The position numbers and the translations under genes were made by a program. Below the pieces are notes generated by a model. The model searched no databases, had not been told where the DNA came from, and saw only the letters and a list, made by a program, of their open reading frames with translations. This document shows positions 45,959 to 59,900 of a stretch of DNA of 64,000 nt, in pieces. Source of the stretch: Patiria miniata (taxonomy: Eukaryota > Echinodermata > Asteroidea > Valvatida > Asterinidae); assembly GCF_015706575.1 (NCBI RefSeq), contig NW_024037059.1, positions 16,591,730 through 16,655,729 of the forward strand. Direction: 5' to 3'. The stretch's first letter is position 1. Every line of letters begins with the position of its first letter.

Positions 45959-48900
45959 ATGTCACTCAAGCTAGCATTGGCTCTGTTTCTTCTTGGAGCA
46001 TTTTATCCCATCCTTGAGGCTCTGGACAATGGTCTCGCGAGGACACCTCCCATGGGCTGGTTGACATGGGAACGCTTCAGATGTGACACCAACTGCAAAA
46101 AGAACCCCAAAAACTGTATCAGGTATTTCATACAAATTTGCGATTCATAGGAATCACGGCTATATTTCTTTTGTTTTTGGTATGAAATTTACCTCATTTT
46201 ATTGATTTGTCTTGCCTAGCTGGTATCAGTTTTCTTAATAATATGTTTTGGAGGACATTTTGTTTGTGTTATAGTGAGAACTTGATGATGGAAATGGCAG
46301 ACCGCATGGCAGAGGATGGCTACAAGGATGCTGGGTATGAGTACGTCAATCTGGATGATTGTTGGAGTGCTAAGGAACGTGATGCACAGGAGAGATTGCA
46401 GGGGGATCCTGAGCGCTTCCCTAGCGGAATGAAAGCTCTGGGCAATTATGTTAGTGTAAACTATGAAAGTTAGTTAATGCTCGCTGGTTTACTGAAAAGT
46501 TGGGTGTTAATGCTCTACTTCTTATTAACACAGCAAGTGCCACAGATATTGTACCCAACAGCCCTCGTGTCAAACATTTCTGTGGATCCCACATTGTTCA
46601 TCACAGCAGCTTCAATCTTTAATTGAGTTCAGAAAAAGAAAATTTGAAAGTTGTTCTAGAAAAAATTCTTACATTGGTTTTTCCCCAAATATTGCACCTT
46701 AGACTTTGTTGGATTGAATACAAAAGCTAAACCTTTGTCATGAATTAGTGTCTTCCGATATGTTAATATTTACCTTGTCTTCCCCTCAGATTCACAGTCG
46801 GGGCCTGAAGTTTGGCATCTATGCAGACTACGGCACCAAGACCTGCTCTGGTTTCCCAGGCAGCTGGGGACATTTTGAGCTGGATGCCCAGACGTTTGCT
46901 GACTGGGGAGTCGACATGATGAAGCTAGACAGCTGTAGCTCCAATGTAACCACATACAGTAAAGGTAATGCATGCATGCGTCACGGCCCTCTTGCTGTTG
47001 AAGGTCCAATTTACTTGCCTACTCAAATCTTGACTTTATTAAAAAGTTATTTTGATCTGAAATTACATGAACACTTTGCTAAATGAAGTTTCGAGCAGCA
47101 AACCTCCTGTTCAGGATAATTGACCATTTAGTAGTTTTAGTGGCTTTCCACTTTCTGAGTTATGTTAAAAACATAAATCTTTGCCTGATCACTTGCAGGT
47201 TATCCTGAGATGGCACATGCTCTGAATGCTACCGGACGACCCATTTTATTCAACTGTAAATGGCCTTTTGTATTGCCCCACTATGGTATGAAGGTAAGAG
47301 CATGCATTATTTGGGAAATGCTTTCCCTCTGTGAAGAGAAGTTTTCCAATCATTTTAGTCACCAAACTGTAATTGTGAAAAATGATATATCCCAAAATGA
47401 CAATCTTCTGTCACTCTTTCAAATAAAGAACTCGAGTTAATTCTTCAGCGGTATGTTAAGTGTTTCAACAATCAACAATTACCCATTCTTAAGAAAGGTA
47501 AGCCATAAAAGTGAATAATGAAAGATTTTGTACTGTGTTCAGAGTGTAATTCATTGGTTTATTTTGCTTTTGCACTGCAGATAAACTACACCTTGATCGC
47601 CGAATACTGCAACACCTGGAGAAACTTCTGGGATATTCGTGAGAAGTGGTCCCTTGTCCTGATGATAGTGGACTACTACGCTCTCAATCAAGATGTCTTG
47701 ATACCAGCCTCTGGTCCTGGTCATTTCAATGACCCAGACATGGTAGGCGCATGATGATTTACCTTGTCAACTGCAAGGACAATTAGTGTGAAACTGTCTT
47801 GCTTGCTTTTAACTTTTACTGGGGTTTGAATTCTGCTGTGGGGCTTTTTTATGACTCAGTCACTGCATGTTGTTGTTAAATTATTAATTATTTCTGGTAA
47901 TGAACCAAGGATTCCTCAAAAGTGCCCTAGGCATTGTAGCTCGCAAGCCTGAAGAAACCTGTAGAGAGAAGACAATGAGAAGAAGTTACAGTTTTAGAGG
48001 TTTTAGAGAAAACCCCAGAAGAATATTGTGGGGAAATCCCACGGAATCAGGCAGGAACTGAAAACCCAATCCACATGTTGGCCCAGCGGGATTCATACCC
48101 TGCTCAAGATTTGAATATTTAATAACATAAACAAGATGCTGGTATTATCTTTGTTAAATTCTGAAGTCTCTGTGTTCTTCATCAAAACTTGTTCAGTTTT
48201 TCAATATTTAAGAAATTCGTGTGGCTAGTTTTATTTTTACTTGTATTGTATTATTTTATTTTATTTTGCCTCTTTCACATTTCCTTTGAAACTTACAGAG
48301 TAACGTCTAATTTAATTTTTGGTCATTTCCCCCTCAGCTTGTTGTAGGAGATAATGGCTTGACAGTGGACCAAGCCCAGGCACACTTTGCCATGTGGTCC
48401 ATCTTGGCAGCACCCCTCCTGATGGCCAACGACCTACGGAATATCTCCATCCCTCGTCGTAATATCCTGCTGAACAAAGAGGTCATTGCTGTCAACCAGG
48501 ACCCCCTTGGCATTATGGGAAGACTCGTACTTCAGGTAACTGCCGTGATAGTCCTAGTAGAAATCAACTTGGTCTGAATTGTACCTATCATATGATTGGA
48601 GGTATTATAACCATTGAGAAACTCCAAGCATAGACATGATAGAGTGTATAGCTATCCTACGTAGGAATTTGAGATTCTGCTGTATTCCAGTAAAAGAAAG
48701 CAAGTAACCAAGTTCTTATGGTTAATCGATGCAATTTATCGCATACTGCTTTCAGCACCTAATAGTTACAGGGAGAATAAATTAAATGTTGTTTTCACTT
48801 TGTGATTTCTTGAACACCACTCCTAGAAAATTCAGAGCTGTTAAAATATCACGAGGATTTTGTTTATTCAAGGAACAGCTAGCTCCAACCACAACAGAGG

Positions 48901-49206
48901 ACATCGCTGTGTTCATTATTATAAAGTTAATATTTGTTTTCTTTTAATTCACAGTTCAGCGACAGAGTGAATCTATGGGTCAAGCAGCTTTCCAAACCGC
49001 AGGAATGGGCCGTTGTGTTCCTCAACCGGTACCCATCACCACAGACGGTGTCCTTGTCCCTCCAACAGCTGGGTCTGAAGTCACTATCTGGTTATAATTT
49101 GCGGGATATCATTACACATAGTGATATAGGGTACAGAGATTCATCGAAAAAGTATAAATACACAATACCTGCAACTGGTGCTTTGATGATGCGTATACAC
49201 CCGTAG
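45959..49206 (+). CDS. GH27 alpha-galactosidase-like protein, gene C, altered pocket
   Basis: Third member of the GH27 cluster, head-to-head with gene B. Exons: 45959-46122, 46275-46449, 46790-46964, 47199-47293, 47581-47742, 48338-48535, 48955-49206; phases agree, giving 406 residues. Signal peptide [21 protein letters not shown]. Barrel motifs [12 protein letters not shown] and FNDPDM are kept; nucleophile D160 and acid/base D221 (WRNFWD) are present. Changes: KLDGC is KLDSC, the pocket CSWPD is CKWPF (K192, F195), and DSW after the acid/base is EKW (E224, K225). The C-terminal sequon of the other copies is lost (YKYT). Catalysis may persist with another substrate, or be lost. The acceptor one base before the ATG shows the 5' UTR intron shared with A and B. 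Confidence 0.9.
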
Positions 49207-49296
49207 TACACATGCAACAATTGGGTGGGTTTTTTTTGTAAGGCAGCTGAAGGCAATATTTCTTCATATTTTCTTGCATAATAAGGGATGAATATG

Positions 49297-49606
49297 GGCC
49301 AAGTTCGGGCAAGGACCATTAGTCGACTAGTGGTTGATTTGTGACGTACCTTACGCCTGCGCACTGATAGCAATGTGCGAACGTCTCTAGTCAAACGCTG
49401 GTCAAAATGTCATCGCAAAACTTCTGGATCCTGGCTCTCTGCTAGCGTTATGAATGCGCGCGGCAATTGGTTACCAGCGAAGCAACCAACCCCAGTAGGC
49501 TGGTTCCAAATAGTCGACTAGCGTAGTCAACCACCGTTGACTAGACAGAGTTCGGGCAAACGTTAGTTAACCATTGGTCAACTATAGTCCTTGCGCGAAC
49601 TTGGCC
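49297..49606. mobile_element. Inverted-repeat element 3' of gene C
   Basis: Ends GGCCAAGTTCGGGCAAGGAC and its inverse (with GCGC for GGGC) continue inward as ATTAGTCGACTAGTGGTTGA-like arms. The element is about 310 bp. The interior repeats the GTCGACTAG and GTTGACTAG phrases. It is noncoding, in the probable 3' UTR or flank of gene C. Confidence 0.6.
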
Positions 49607-50999
49607 AAGGCTGATTGTTATGAAATGAAAATTTCGATATTTTTGTACAATGTCAGCAAAATGTTATGCAAGTTTGATTTGATAATTTGACTTTGTTTAA
49701 TTTTTCACGGTACCTATTTCAAACAACCTGGTTTTTTACAATAAATTGTATATGTCTGCAAAGAATTGTACTTCTAGATATTTTTCCACTCTATATACCA
49801 AAGATATCCTTTATTCTTTATACTTGAAACCTATATTGGCATTAGCTAGACTTTCAGTATTAACATATTATGAATTGAAAATAACATTATAATATATTTT
49901 ACTTTCGAATATAAGTTTTTTCCCTTCAAATTATATGCAGTTTTCTCTAGATAATTTAACACTTAATCAGTGGAGATCCTCAAAATAAATGACTTGTTTT
50001 TGAGATGTGTGCTGTACATTGACTATTTCTTTTCATTGGAAGTCTTCATCGAACTGCAATTTTATTACTTAAAATGAGAATGGCAAAATACTCGAGCTCG
50101 AAACATCTGGAAGAAAATGATACCCACTTAATATGTCGAACAAGTCCCGCCCACAAAAAAATTATTTTGATAATGTTTTTGATGCTGCTGCAGTTTCACT
50201 GAATATTCATTCATTCCTCTCTTTCTGCCTTATTATTTCTAAAGTTGGTCTTATCCGTTTCTACTGAACTACTTTCTACACTTTTAAAAGTTGTATGTAA
50301 TCTGTTAAATATCGATTTGTCAACAAGATCAGTGAAGCGCAGTGAAGCGTGTTCATCCCTTGCCCCCCCCCCCCCCGCGCCGCCCGCTCCATGATCCCCC
50401 ACTGGAAAATCAACAGCCCCTGTGGTGGGCAATAAAATATCTTATTATTTGCCGTTCTGTTTGTTTATAAATACAATTATTATCTTCAAACTATGTAAAC
50501 AAATCAAATAATAAATTTATAATATGCAACTAAGCTTATTAGTCATTATAAGATTTTACTTTCGTAAACGCGTTAAAGAATGTTTTTAAAATAGTGAACG
50601 AGGATGTAATTTAACCTTTGATTGATTGGCTGAATTTGTGTACCATAGAGCTAGGCAACTGTCTGGCGGCGCATGACAACAGACGTGTCTGAATGGAAGT
50701 CTTGTCGCCTGGAAAATTCAACCTTTTCACCGAATATTCTTAGGATTAGCGCACAAAAAAATTATGCTGTTCATTTAGAAGAGATAATTCTGTATCAGAC
50801 ATTTGATAGTTTTGTGCACGTTAACGCAAGATATACGAGTTGAAAGAAAGGAAAATTTGTCGGATCGTGTCTTGTGTTTTCGTCTGCTCACGGCCACCTG
50901 CTCATTGATTTGTACAGGTCAACAGGTGTATTGTTGATTGTGTGCAGTTTACATACAAATAGCGAATGGAAGGTTTTGCCGTAATATCCAGTGCTTACC
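49607..50999. other. Intergenic between gene C and VWA3A-like gene
   Basis: AT-rich spacer with a poly(C) run near 50365. No coding sequence was recognised. The last 200 bp would contain the promoter and 5' UTR of the downstream gene. Confidence 0.5.
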
Positions 51000-53900
51000 A
51001 TGTACGAGATTGACTCTGGAAATGTGAGGTCTTCAACAGAGATGGAGAGTAAGTTGACAAATTTTAAAAAAGTTTTCTCTAAAAAAATCTGGGAATTGAA
51101 TTTGAAATGAATGACAGAAATAATGTGATAAAATTGAATGTGTCATTGTGTGTCATGCCGTGTGTGTGTTTTTTTTTTTACCTTATTGAAAAATGTTTAC
51201 AGGTGATAATTGAAGTTTTAGAAATTCACATCACAGTTTTACTCCTTTTGTCATGTTATGTCATTTTATTTGTTGTTTATTATGGCAATTCCAAACGTTT
51301 TATTTTAAAAATAATTTAAATGTATTTTCTATTAATTTTAATAGATTTGACATGTTTCTCCATCCTGAATTCTTTTTTTTGGGGGGGGGGGGGGGGGTTG
51401 CAGACGATAATTCAGTACTTCAGTATATGATGTACTGTACACAATTTATTTTCAACATTTGGTATTACAAACACTATTTTAGAAGCCAAAAATTAAAAAA
51501 AGATTATACTATGTCTTTAAATGCAAATATATTTAAGTTTAATTTTATTAAAACTGATATAATTTCCTTTTTTTTTTACAGACCCAAAGTTTGACCTCGG
51601 CCCGCGACATAAAAACAACAACAACAATCAACCACCTGACATCAGCAAAGAGGACATAGCGTCTGTCATTAAACTGAAACCACCTGCTAAGAAGACATGG
51701 GAGCCAGACGTGAAAGCGTTGATTTCCACCAAGAAATGGCTGAGCACCTACGGACTCAAGAAGAACCGTTTGACTGTAGATCAGATCTTGGCTACTGTTG
51801 GATTCAAGCATAGTGATGGTAGGTTCTTGGTTCTTGGTTGGTTCTTCTCCTAAATACTCCGCGTGGGAGTTTTAACAGGAGGTCGAGTGCCATTGTTAAC
51901 AAATTGTACAAAACCCACCCTCCCTGGCAGAAAGATTTGGAGGTTATCTGAATTCTCCAACCATGCGTTTGAGAAATTGAGCATTAGTTTTCATACATAT
52001 TGCTGGGGTAGTCAACAGCTAACAATAGAGTTATTTGTGCATGACAAGGCTATTGCACAATAGCAATCCTGTAAAACAGCCTTCAAAAACTTGTCTATAT
52101 CTATCTCCCAAAATCTGTCTTTGTAATTCTAATGTATCTCATACCCTTAATTTAGACTTACTCTACGTGCTACTTTGTAGTAGACCCTATCACAGATATC
52201 ATGTCATTTTTACCTTTTGTCATTTCTGTTTGAAATATCTTGGATGTGTCTCATTTTAATAATCTTATTTTTGTTATCGTTCAATATTACCCAACTTTGT
52301 TTTTACATTGGACTCTGCGATTCATCTAAACTTGGTGAACTTTGGTCAAAATATGGAGATTAACAGGGTGTTCCATTGTGTGTTTGTGGGCCACCATTAT
52401 CTTTGTACACCATTATCTTTGTACATTAAACTTTGTGCCGGCACAAAAAGTTGTGTACATGTTGTCATGGAGAAGAAAAACATGAGTGATAAAATAGCAT
52501 TATTTATTGAAATCTGTTTGATTTTTTTTCTTGAAGGAATTCGGTTGGTAACTAATCTTTTTTATTGCAATTATGCATCTTTCAAAAAAAAAAAGATTAA
52601 AAATATCTTAAGTACACATTCAATTAAAAGGCATTTTTCCATAGAAAGATGTTGCAGTACATTCAAACTAAACGTTTTTTCCTGGATTTCTTCCTGCATG
52701 TACGATAAGCTATGTTCCACGTGGAATGTTTAATATTTTCTGATTCAATTTGTATTCCATCTGGTATTTTGTACATTATGTACATGTAGTTGCTTTCTTT
52801 GCCAGCTTATTGGAGGTGTGTTGGGAGGTCACAGTTCAGATCACATTGTCTGGCGCCCAGCGTGACACTGGTGTGAACTGACGAGACACACCTTTTCATG
52901 TACAATATTTTTTTAGTTCAGTCTATTGATACTGTGGCTTTCTGAGATTAAATTTCAAATCCCCAGGTACACTTTTACCAAACCGATTAAGTGTCAAGGC
53001 AACAGTGTACAAAACACCCCACCTCATAACATTTGAATAACAACAGATTGACAATACACGCACCTGTCCCTACTTAAAAGCAAACTCCTGTTCAGGATGA
53101 CTAAAAAATTAAATACTTATCTTGACAAATGGCGGCTTCAGCGTTAAGTGGTGATCGGGCTGTTGGGTCCAAGAGAAACCCATCAGTGCAACTTCAAACA
53201 GAGCTTTTGATTATCAACATTAAAAAAAAGTGGTTTTGGTTAAAAGCGTGTGAAGTCTTTACCTGGGGAAGCATGGCCTTCAATTTCTTTTAGCAAACCA
53301 CACATATGAAAAAAACTGGGGCTATTGCTCGAGGAAGGATGTTGAAAAGGATTACCAATGCAGCTTTTCTACAACCAGAGCACAACATCAAATTAGGTTT
53401 TGCCCTTCAGAGCACAACAAAGAATTTCTGCTTCTCTCTCTAACTCAAGCAGAACACCTTATTTCATTTTTTTCAGTAAACACTTGATTTGTCTTCTCAA
53501 CCAATAGTGAATCATTTTTTTAAATATGGTGTTGTGGCCATTTTTGACAATGTTATATTTTTCAGACATATCATCAGAAATTGTGTGGATATCTTTTTAA
53601 AAAAAATTCAAAGTTTTGCTCAAATTTTTATTTAATTTTTTTCAAATTGAAGATGTTTCAGTTCCGAAAAGCACGCTACACTACCAGAGTCTATTATCAT
53701 GTTGTAATCAGCTTGTTACTAGGTTACTCATTCATAATTTGGACCTTACTCTTTATTGTGCGTCACCCGTGTACGTATTCAATTACACTCATTTCCTGAA
53801 GTGCTGTGTATCGTCATTGATTGCTTGTTCATCAATGATTAATGCATAAAGTGTGGGCTGTCTTGTCATTTGAATAAACTAAAATATCACAAAATGAAAC

Positions 53901-56900
53901 TGAAGATCAGGTATCTGATAATAATTTTAAAAGTGGCCATAATGTAATGGGTTTGACACTTGTAAATGAGTGTAATATTTCACAGGCGTGTACTGCATGT
54001 TACACAATACATTGTGTGTAATCATATGAAAATCAAAATATTTTCATTATGGAAAGTCAATAATTTTTTGAGCAATGAAAATGTAAATCTTGAATATTAA
54101 AAACAGCATATTTTAAATGGGGCAGACTTCTGAAGAAGCATCCTAAATTATAGTTTATATTGAGTGGGAATATTTAGACAAAATGGTTCATGACATTTTT
54201 TTTATTATTTCCTAAAACACAATAAAACCAACATTTTTTCATTTGTTCAATTAAAAATTGGTTCGTGTTTTTTATTTCCCGTTTGCAATGAATAAATTAA
54301 CTTGAAATTGACATTGCAGAATTTGTTTATTCTTCCCAGAATATGACCGAGCACTTAAGAAACCAATCTGCTCAAGGTACGGAGAAGGATTGTTCACCAG
54401 ATATCCGGCAAGAAATGGAAAAGTCTACAATGTTAATGTGAGCATAGCATGAAAACCTCTATGTGCCTTTACAGTTGTCAAAAATTGATAAACATAAATA
54501 TTTTAAGATGATGCACAAAGGGTCAACTTGCATTTCAATCATGTGAAATATAAATGTGAAGTTGCCTTGACAACTGAAAATTGACTCCAAGATGCTACAT
54601 TGCTTCATTCATTATGCAAAGCTCAAGGGCAGTGAAGAGAAAACGAAAACAGACTGAACTTTAAGCAGTTTTACAATTTACTTTAATAAGATAAGTACAA
54701 TCTTGATCAAAATTGTATTCTCCCCGTCATTAAGCCCCTCCTTCCATTGTTCCCATCCTTTTAGGTCAAGGTTGGTAGGGAGAAAATCAAGCAGCTAGAG
54801 AACAGCCTGCTTGCAGCCATTAATCTATACAAGAGACGCATTGAGTGGTTGACGAGTGAAGCACGACGGCTGTTTGGTGTGATTGAAGATCACTGCATCA
54901 CCATTGTTCTGGATGTCAAGACTAGCTCTCCTATCCAGTTTGATCATTGCCGTAATGCTATCATTAGGGTCCTGCAGGAACAGGTCTCACAGATCGCAAA
55001 GTTTAATCTTATCAGGTGAGGGATATTGTCAGTGAAATTAAAAAAACATTACAAAGATGAAAAGTTGATTTTTTAATCCTTATAAATATATTTGAATCCC
55101 ATAGAGACTTGTTTTAAAATTCCTTTAATTGTTTTATTATGAAGTTAAATTTGTTATTTCTTAACTTGAAATTCAATTCTTATTTTTTGTCATAAGTACA
55201 TAATACCATCAAGTTTTGTGGTTTTAGAGTGAATTATAAATTGACTACAACGGAGTCTGAACCTTTGTCATCTAGTTTACCACACCAGTTTTCTACCAAG
55301 TTATCTGTAACATTTTGGCTTCAGTTGCTCAACTGTCAGAATTTTAATGATTGATGATTTGATTTTTGTTTTGCAGAGCTGCAGAGGACATGGTGATGTT
55401 CCAGCCCAATGCTGTCCCCGTATCCAGAGACAGTCTTCAGAATGCTATTGACTGGCTTCATAACTTGGATAGTGTGGCTGCAACAACCAAGACCAGTGGC
55501 TGTGAAGGCATCAGAAAAGCCTTTGAAGACAAGAATGTAAGTGTTTATCTTCCGCTTTTTGACTTGTTGAATAACTGACTGCTCTCTAACAGAGTCCTGT
55601 TTTGTATGCGTGCAATGACTTTCAGTTTTGATCTAGAGAGAAATTAATAAGTGTTTTGCTAATTCATCTTAAGATTTTCTCCTAATAATTTTGACTATTT
55701 TTAATTATATGATAAAGTTGGTGCCCAGCTAACATACCAAAGAAAAGACCTTTTTAGAATGTTTGATTTACTTCTCATCTATTGTACATTGTCTTAATTG
55801 CAATGATGAACTACCCGATAATATCTGATGATAATCTGTCATTGAGTATTTCATGAGTAATGTTGAACTCGTTGTGCATCTTTTTCAACAGATTGAGGCT
55901 GTATATCTATTCTCGGAGGGTAGTTCAGCCAGTACCAACATGGAGTTGATGTTACAGAAGGTCCGAGATGCCCCTCTACCTGTACACGTCGTGGCTTTCA
56001 ACAATACGGACTCCATCACCATCAAATATCTCAAAGATGTATCGAGGTTGACTGGGGGAAGGTACGTTTTCATTTTATTTTTTATAAAATAAAACTTCGG
56101 TTAAAGCAAGTATAAGGTGCAAGCACTGTGTGTAATTATGGAATTCGGGCGATTCACAATGCAGTGCACCCAAGAGTTTGCCATGGAGACTCCATTTTTC
56201 AAGTTTACGGTCGACAAAACATGGCCCATTTGAATGAGTGTCAGCAGACAACTTGAGCTAATTTGTTACAGATTGGGGCATAGCGTTCTGCTGCCTTATA
56301 AAAAACACCATATTGATGAAAAGAAAAGAAAAGGGCAAATTGATCCTTGAATCATACGCTTATGAAACTCCTGACCGGAAAAACTAACAATGTCAAATGT
56401 TCCGCACTGCGAATTTGTCGACCATCTCCAACAATGCACTGGGAAAAATGAACTCTCTGTGGCAAACTCTTGGTGGTACACTGCATTGTGAATCACCAGA
56501 ATTGGCAACCACTTCCTTAAAGCATCAATTGCAAGAATGCAAACAAGTCTCATAGTTGTTCCACAGCTCCCTGTAGTCATCTATTAATTATTGATGTTTT
56601 TTTCTTGCATAGATTCCACGCCTTTGCCTTCAACAAGCTCGACTCAGACGTGAGCGGTACCAGTGGCTTCTCTCTAGACAACAAGATCTTGATGGGTGGA
56701 GTTCCCCCCGGTGCAGGAGCCAGGGAGGATGTAGTAGCGATGTTTGCTGAGCTGGAGGAGGCTAGACATGCTCTGTCTGATGTGCAGGTGTTGCTGGAGA
56801 ACACGGTGCCGGATGGCAAACCAGAAAGTGGTAATGACAAATTTATTACACTTTTTCTTTAAGAAATTGTAAAAGACTTCGTTTTAGCACCATTCGATGG

Positions 56901-59900
56901 GTCAGTAAATATTCCTGATACCTTATGTGCAGGAGGAGGATGTATCGTCTGGACTTAATGTCATGGAGCACCAAGCAAAAACAAAATCCTTATCAATTGT
57001 GTGCTAAGCACAAATCTTCATAGAGTCTTTAGCATGCAGGATATTCTATTTGGATTTTAAAGCTGCTAGCTCGCCTTTTTGACAATCAAACATTTTTTGT
57101 ATTTGTAAGAACACTATTTTACCCTTTAGTTCATTTTGTGCCCCAAAATAGCTATGCTTCGTTCATATTAATAATGAATATGTTCTCTCAATTAGTGTAA
57201 CAAAATCTATGAATGTACTGGTTTGGTCTTGGCTGAATTTGTAGTAATATTAAATTTGAGCACGGGCAGAGCATTCTTCCAAAATTTTGAGTTTCTCCAC
57301 AGCCTCACAAACTCACAAAAGAGAGTTGTTACATGGTACAACCGTAAACTTACTCATATCAGCCAGCTTTTTTGAAACGGGGAATATATGTTGTTACCAG
57401 GAATAGCAAGTGCTCAATTATCCTCTGAAAACATTTCCTAATTGCAGCTCGTCTGGCCATACAGAATGGTGAGGTGCCAGCTACTGGTGAGCGTAGTGAG
57501 CAATACATGGGCTCTAAGGAATGGCTGTACAGACATGGTCTGAAGTCTCGTAAGCTGGACCTGTATGATGCATTGGGTCTATGCTCCTTCAAGCATTGCG
57601 ATGGCATTGTGGATGTCAAGAGACCACCAGATGATGAGTATACAGATGCGGTGAGTTCTGTCGTGTCTTGTTTATGAAGTCCCTAAAGAATATGTTAACA
57701 ATTGTAAGAACTTTGGTCTAATAAGGAATCCACAGTATGTCCTTCCAGATTCATCATTTTCCTTGTATAACAAATTGATGATGGTAACTTCTGTAATTTA
57801 GTTTTCCAAATGAGGTCCAAATTTGTGAATCATGTATTTGCACGTTCACATAAAAAGAAATTATTTTAACAATTTAAAAAGAAGAAATCATATCAGTGAA
57901 AACTCAAACCTGCTTTGAATAACTGTGAATGTATTAATTATGTGAATTTATTCATTAATTTTATTCAGGCCTCCAGAAACAAGCTAGTGAATGCCAAGTA
58001 TTGTGATAAGTTCTGCCATGTGACATGGAAGGATGGTTCTCTCAAGCATGTGCACGTCACGGCAGACATCCATAGGAACTATGAGAGGAAAACACTTGTT
58101 GCACTTGAAGACTTCCAAAGAAGGTAAACAAATCTTATTTTCCAGATTTCTCACAATTATTGATTTCTGAACTGTTCATGCATCCTTATTAGCAGTTTGG
58201 TTAATCAGACTTCAGCTCAGACTTTGTTTGGAAATAAGGAAAGTTGTATCAGTTTTGTGGGGGAAAAAAAATTGAAAATAATGTTACAGAGACAGAACAC
58301 TCCAACCTCATTTAGGGGAGCCTGGTCTGAAATTTACCTTGACGTCATTGTTTCGTTGCTTTGAACTAGTCCTGGCGTGGCTAAGTAAATAGTTATCAGA
58401 AATTTTGCAGGATGGAATTGGGAATGTAATATTTTATATTTCAATCCTAGCCCACTGAAAGTCAAGCATAAAAATCTCACTGCCCCACCCTAACTTACAG
58501 AATTAAATCTGACATCTGAGTGTATTATTGACTGAAAACAACAATAAGTAATCATCCTTGTTTTGGGTTTTTTTTTAGGGTTGACTGGTTGCAGCAGGGT
58601 AGCCGTGAGTTGTTTGGGACGATTATTGAGGATGAAGTCTACATCCTGATAGACACGTCTAACTCAATGGAGAACCACCTAGGACTGGTCAAAGAAAAAC
58701 TCTACAAGCTCATGCAGGTCAGTCAAAGAGACAAACAATCAACGCAAACTTTTGCTCTAGGTACAAAATGTCTTTTTGGCATTATATTTGATACGATTGA
58801 CATACCACAGCAAATAGCGATAAATGGCAGGCTGTGTGAACTTGTTTCATCAAGGTTCAGCATGAATTCATGTGTTATAAGTGCACAGACAAACTTAGCA
58901 ACTGCCACAAGAAATTCTAGTGGCCAAACAACACTGTTCATATTTTTCGAATAAACAGTCAAAATGATTACAACATTAAATTGCCTCGTCTTGCTCTTGA
59001 CATTAGGAACAACTTCGCCACAAGTCTCGTTTCAACCTGGTGAAGTTTGGTAGCCGGAGCATGTCATGGCGGGATCGTATGGTGGAAGTCAATGAGTCCA
59101 GCTTACAGAGCGCATGGCAGTGGGTCCGGAACCTGTCCATTAGTGGATCAACAAACACGCTTGCTGCGTTGAAGACTGCGCTGGGTGATGTCAACACACA
59201 GGCTGTGTATCTACTGACCGATGGCAGACCTGATCATGTGAGTGTTCAATTTGAAGTTGAAACATTTTGGGGTATTTGGTGAAGAGTATTTATTAATGGC
59301 AGTACAGTGCTTCATTAAAAGAAGTAACGCAGAAATATTTGCAAAATGTGTCGGTGCTGGAATCTGTGAAGTTCACATATTTCATTTTTGTGCCATTGAC
59401 TTTGAGAAATTGTTGATGTTGGTGCAAATAGCTAGTTCGTTTGTTTTCTTCCTAATTATTTTGCACATTCTGTAAAACAATTATATGGCAGCTGTAAAGT
59501 TTTACAAATTTGCAGGATAGTGATTAGCAGCAAATCATTGATTATCATTCCATTCTCAGTCAGTGCAAAATAATTGTTCATTATTCCTTTAATGTTTTTT
59601 TGCCCGATTACAGCCATCCAAAACCATCCTGGCTCAAGTTCAGCTTCAGAAGGCCATCCCTATCCACACAATCTCCTTTAACTGCAATGACCGCGAAGCC
59701 AACGACTTCCTAGCATTGCTGGCTGCTGACTCTGGGGGGCGCTATCACTACTACTCAGACGAGCTCCTTGGCATCTCTCCAGACATTTCAGGCCCGCAGC
59801 CCTACGAGAGCGAGGATGTGAGATTGCTGAAGGAGGAGATGAAGAAAGGAAAAGATGACTTGAAGAAACTGGCTGATCTGAGAGCACAGTGTGCCTTGCT

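Noticed and set aside
47581..47742. Possible loss of the catalytic acid/base Asp in GH27 gene C (DSW changed to EKW)
   Set aside because: The acid/base is the Asp of WRNxxD (human GLA Asp231, NAGA Asp217), which gene C keeps as D221; the changed residue lies three positions later.
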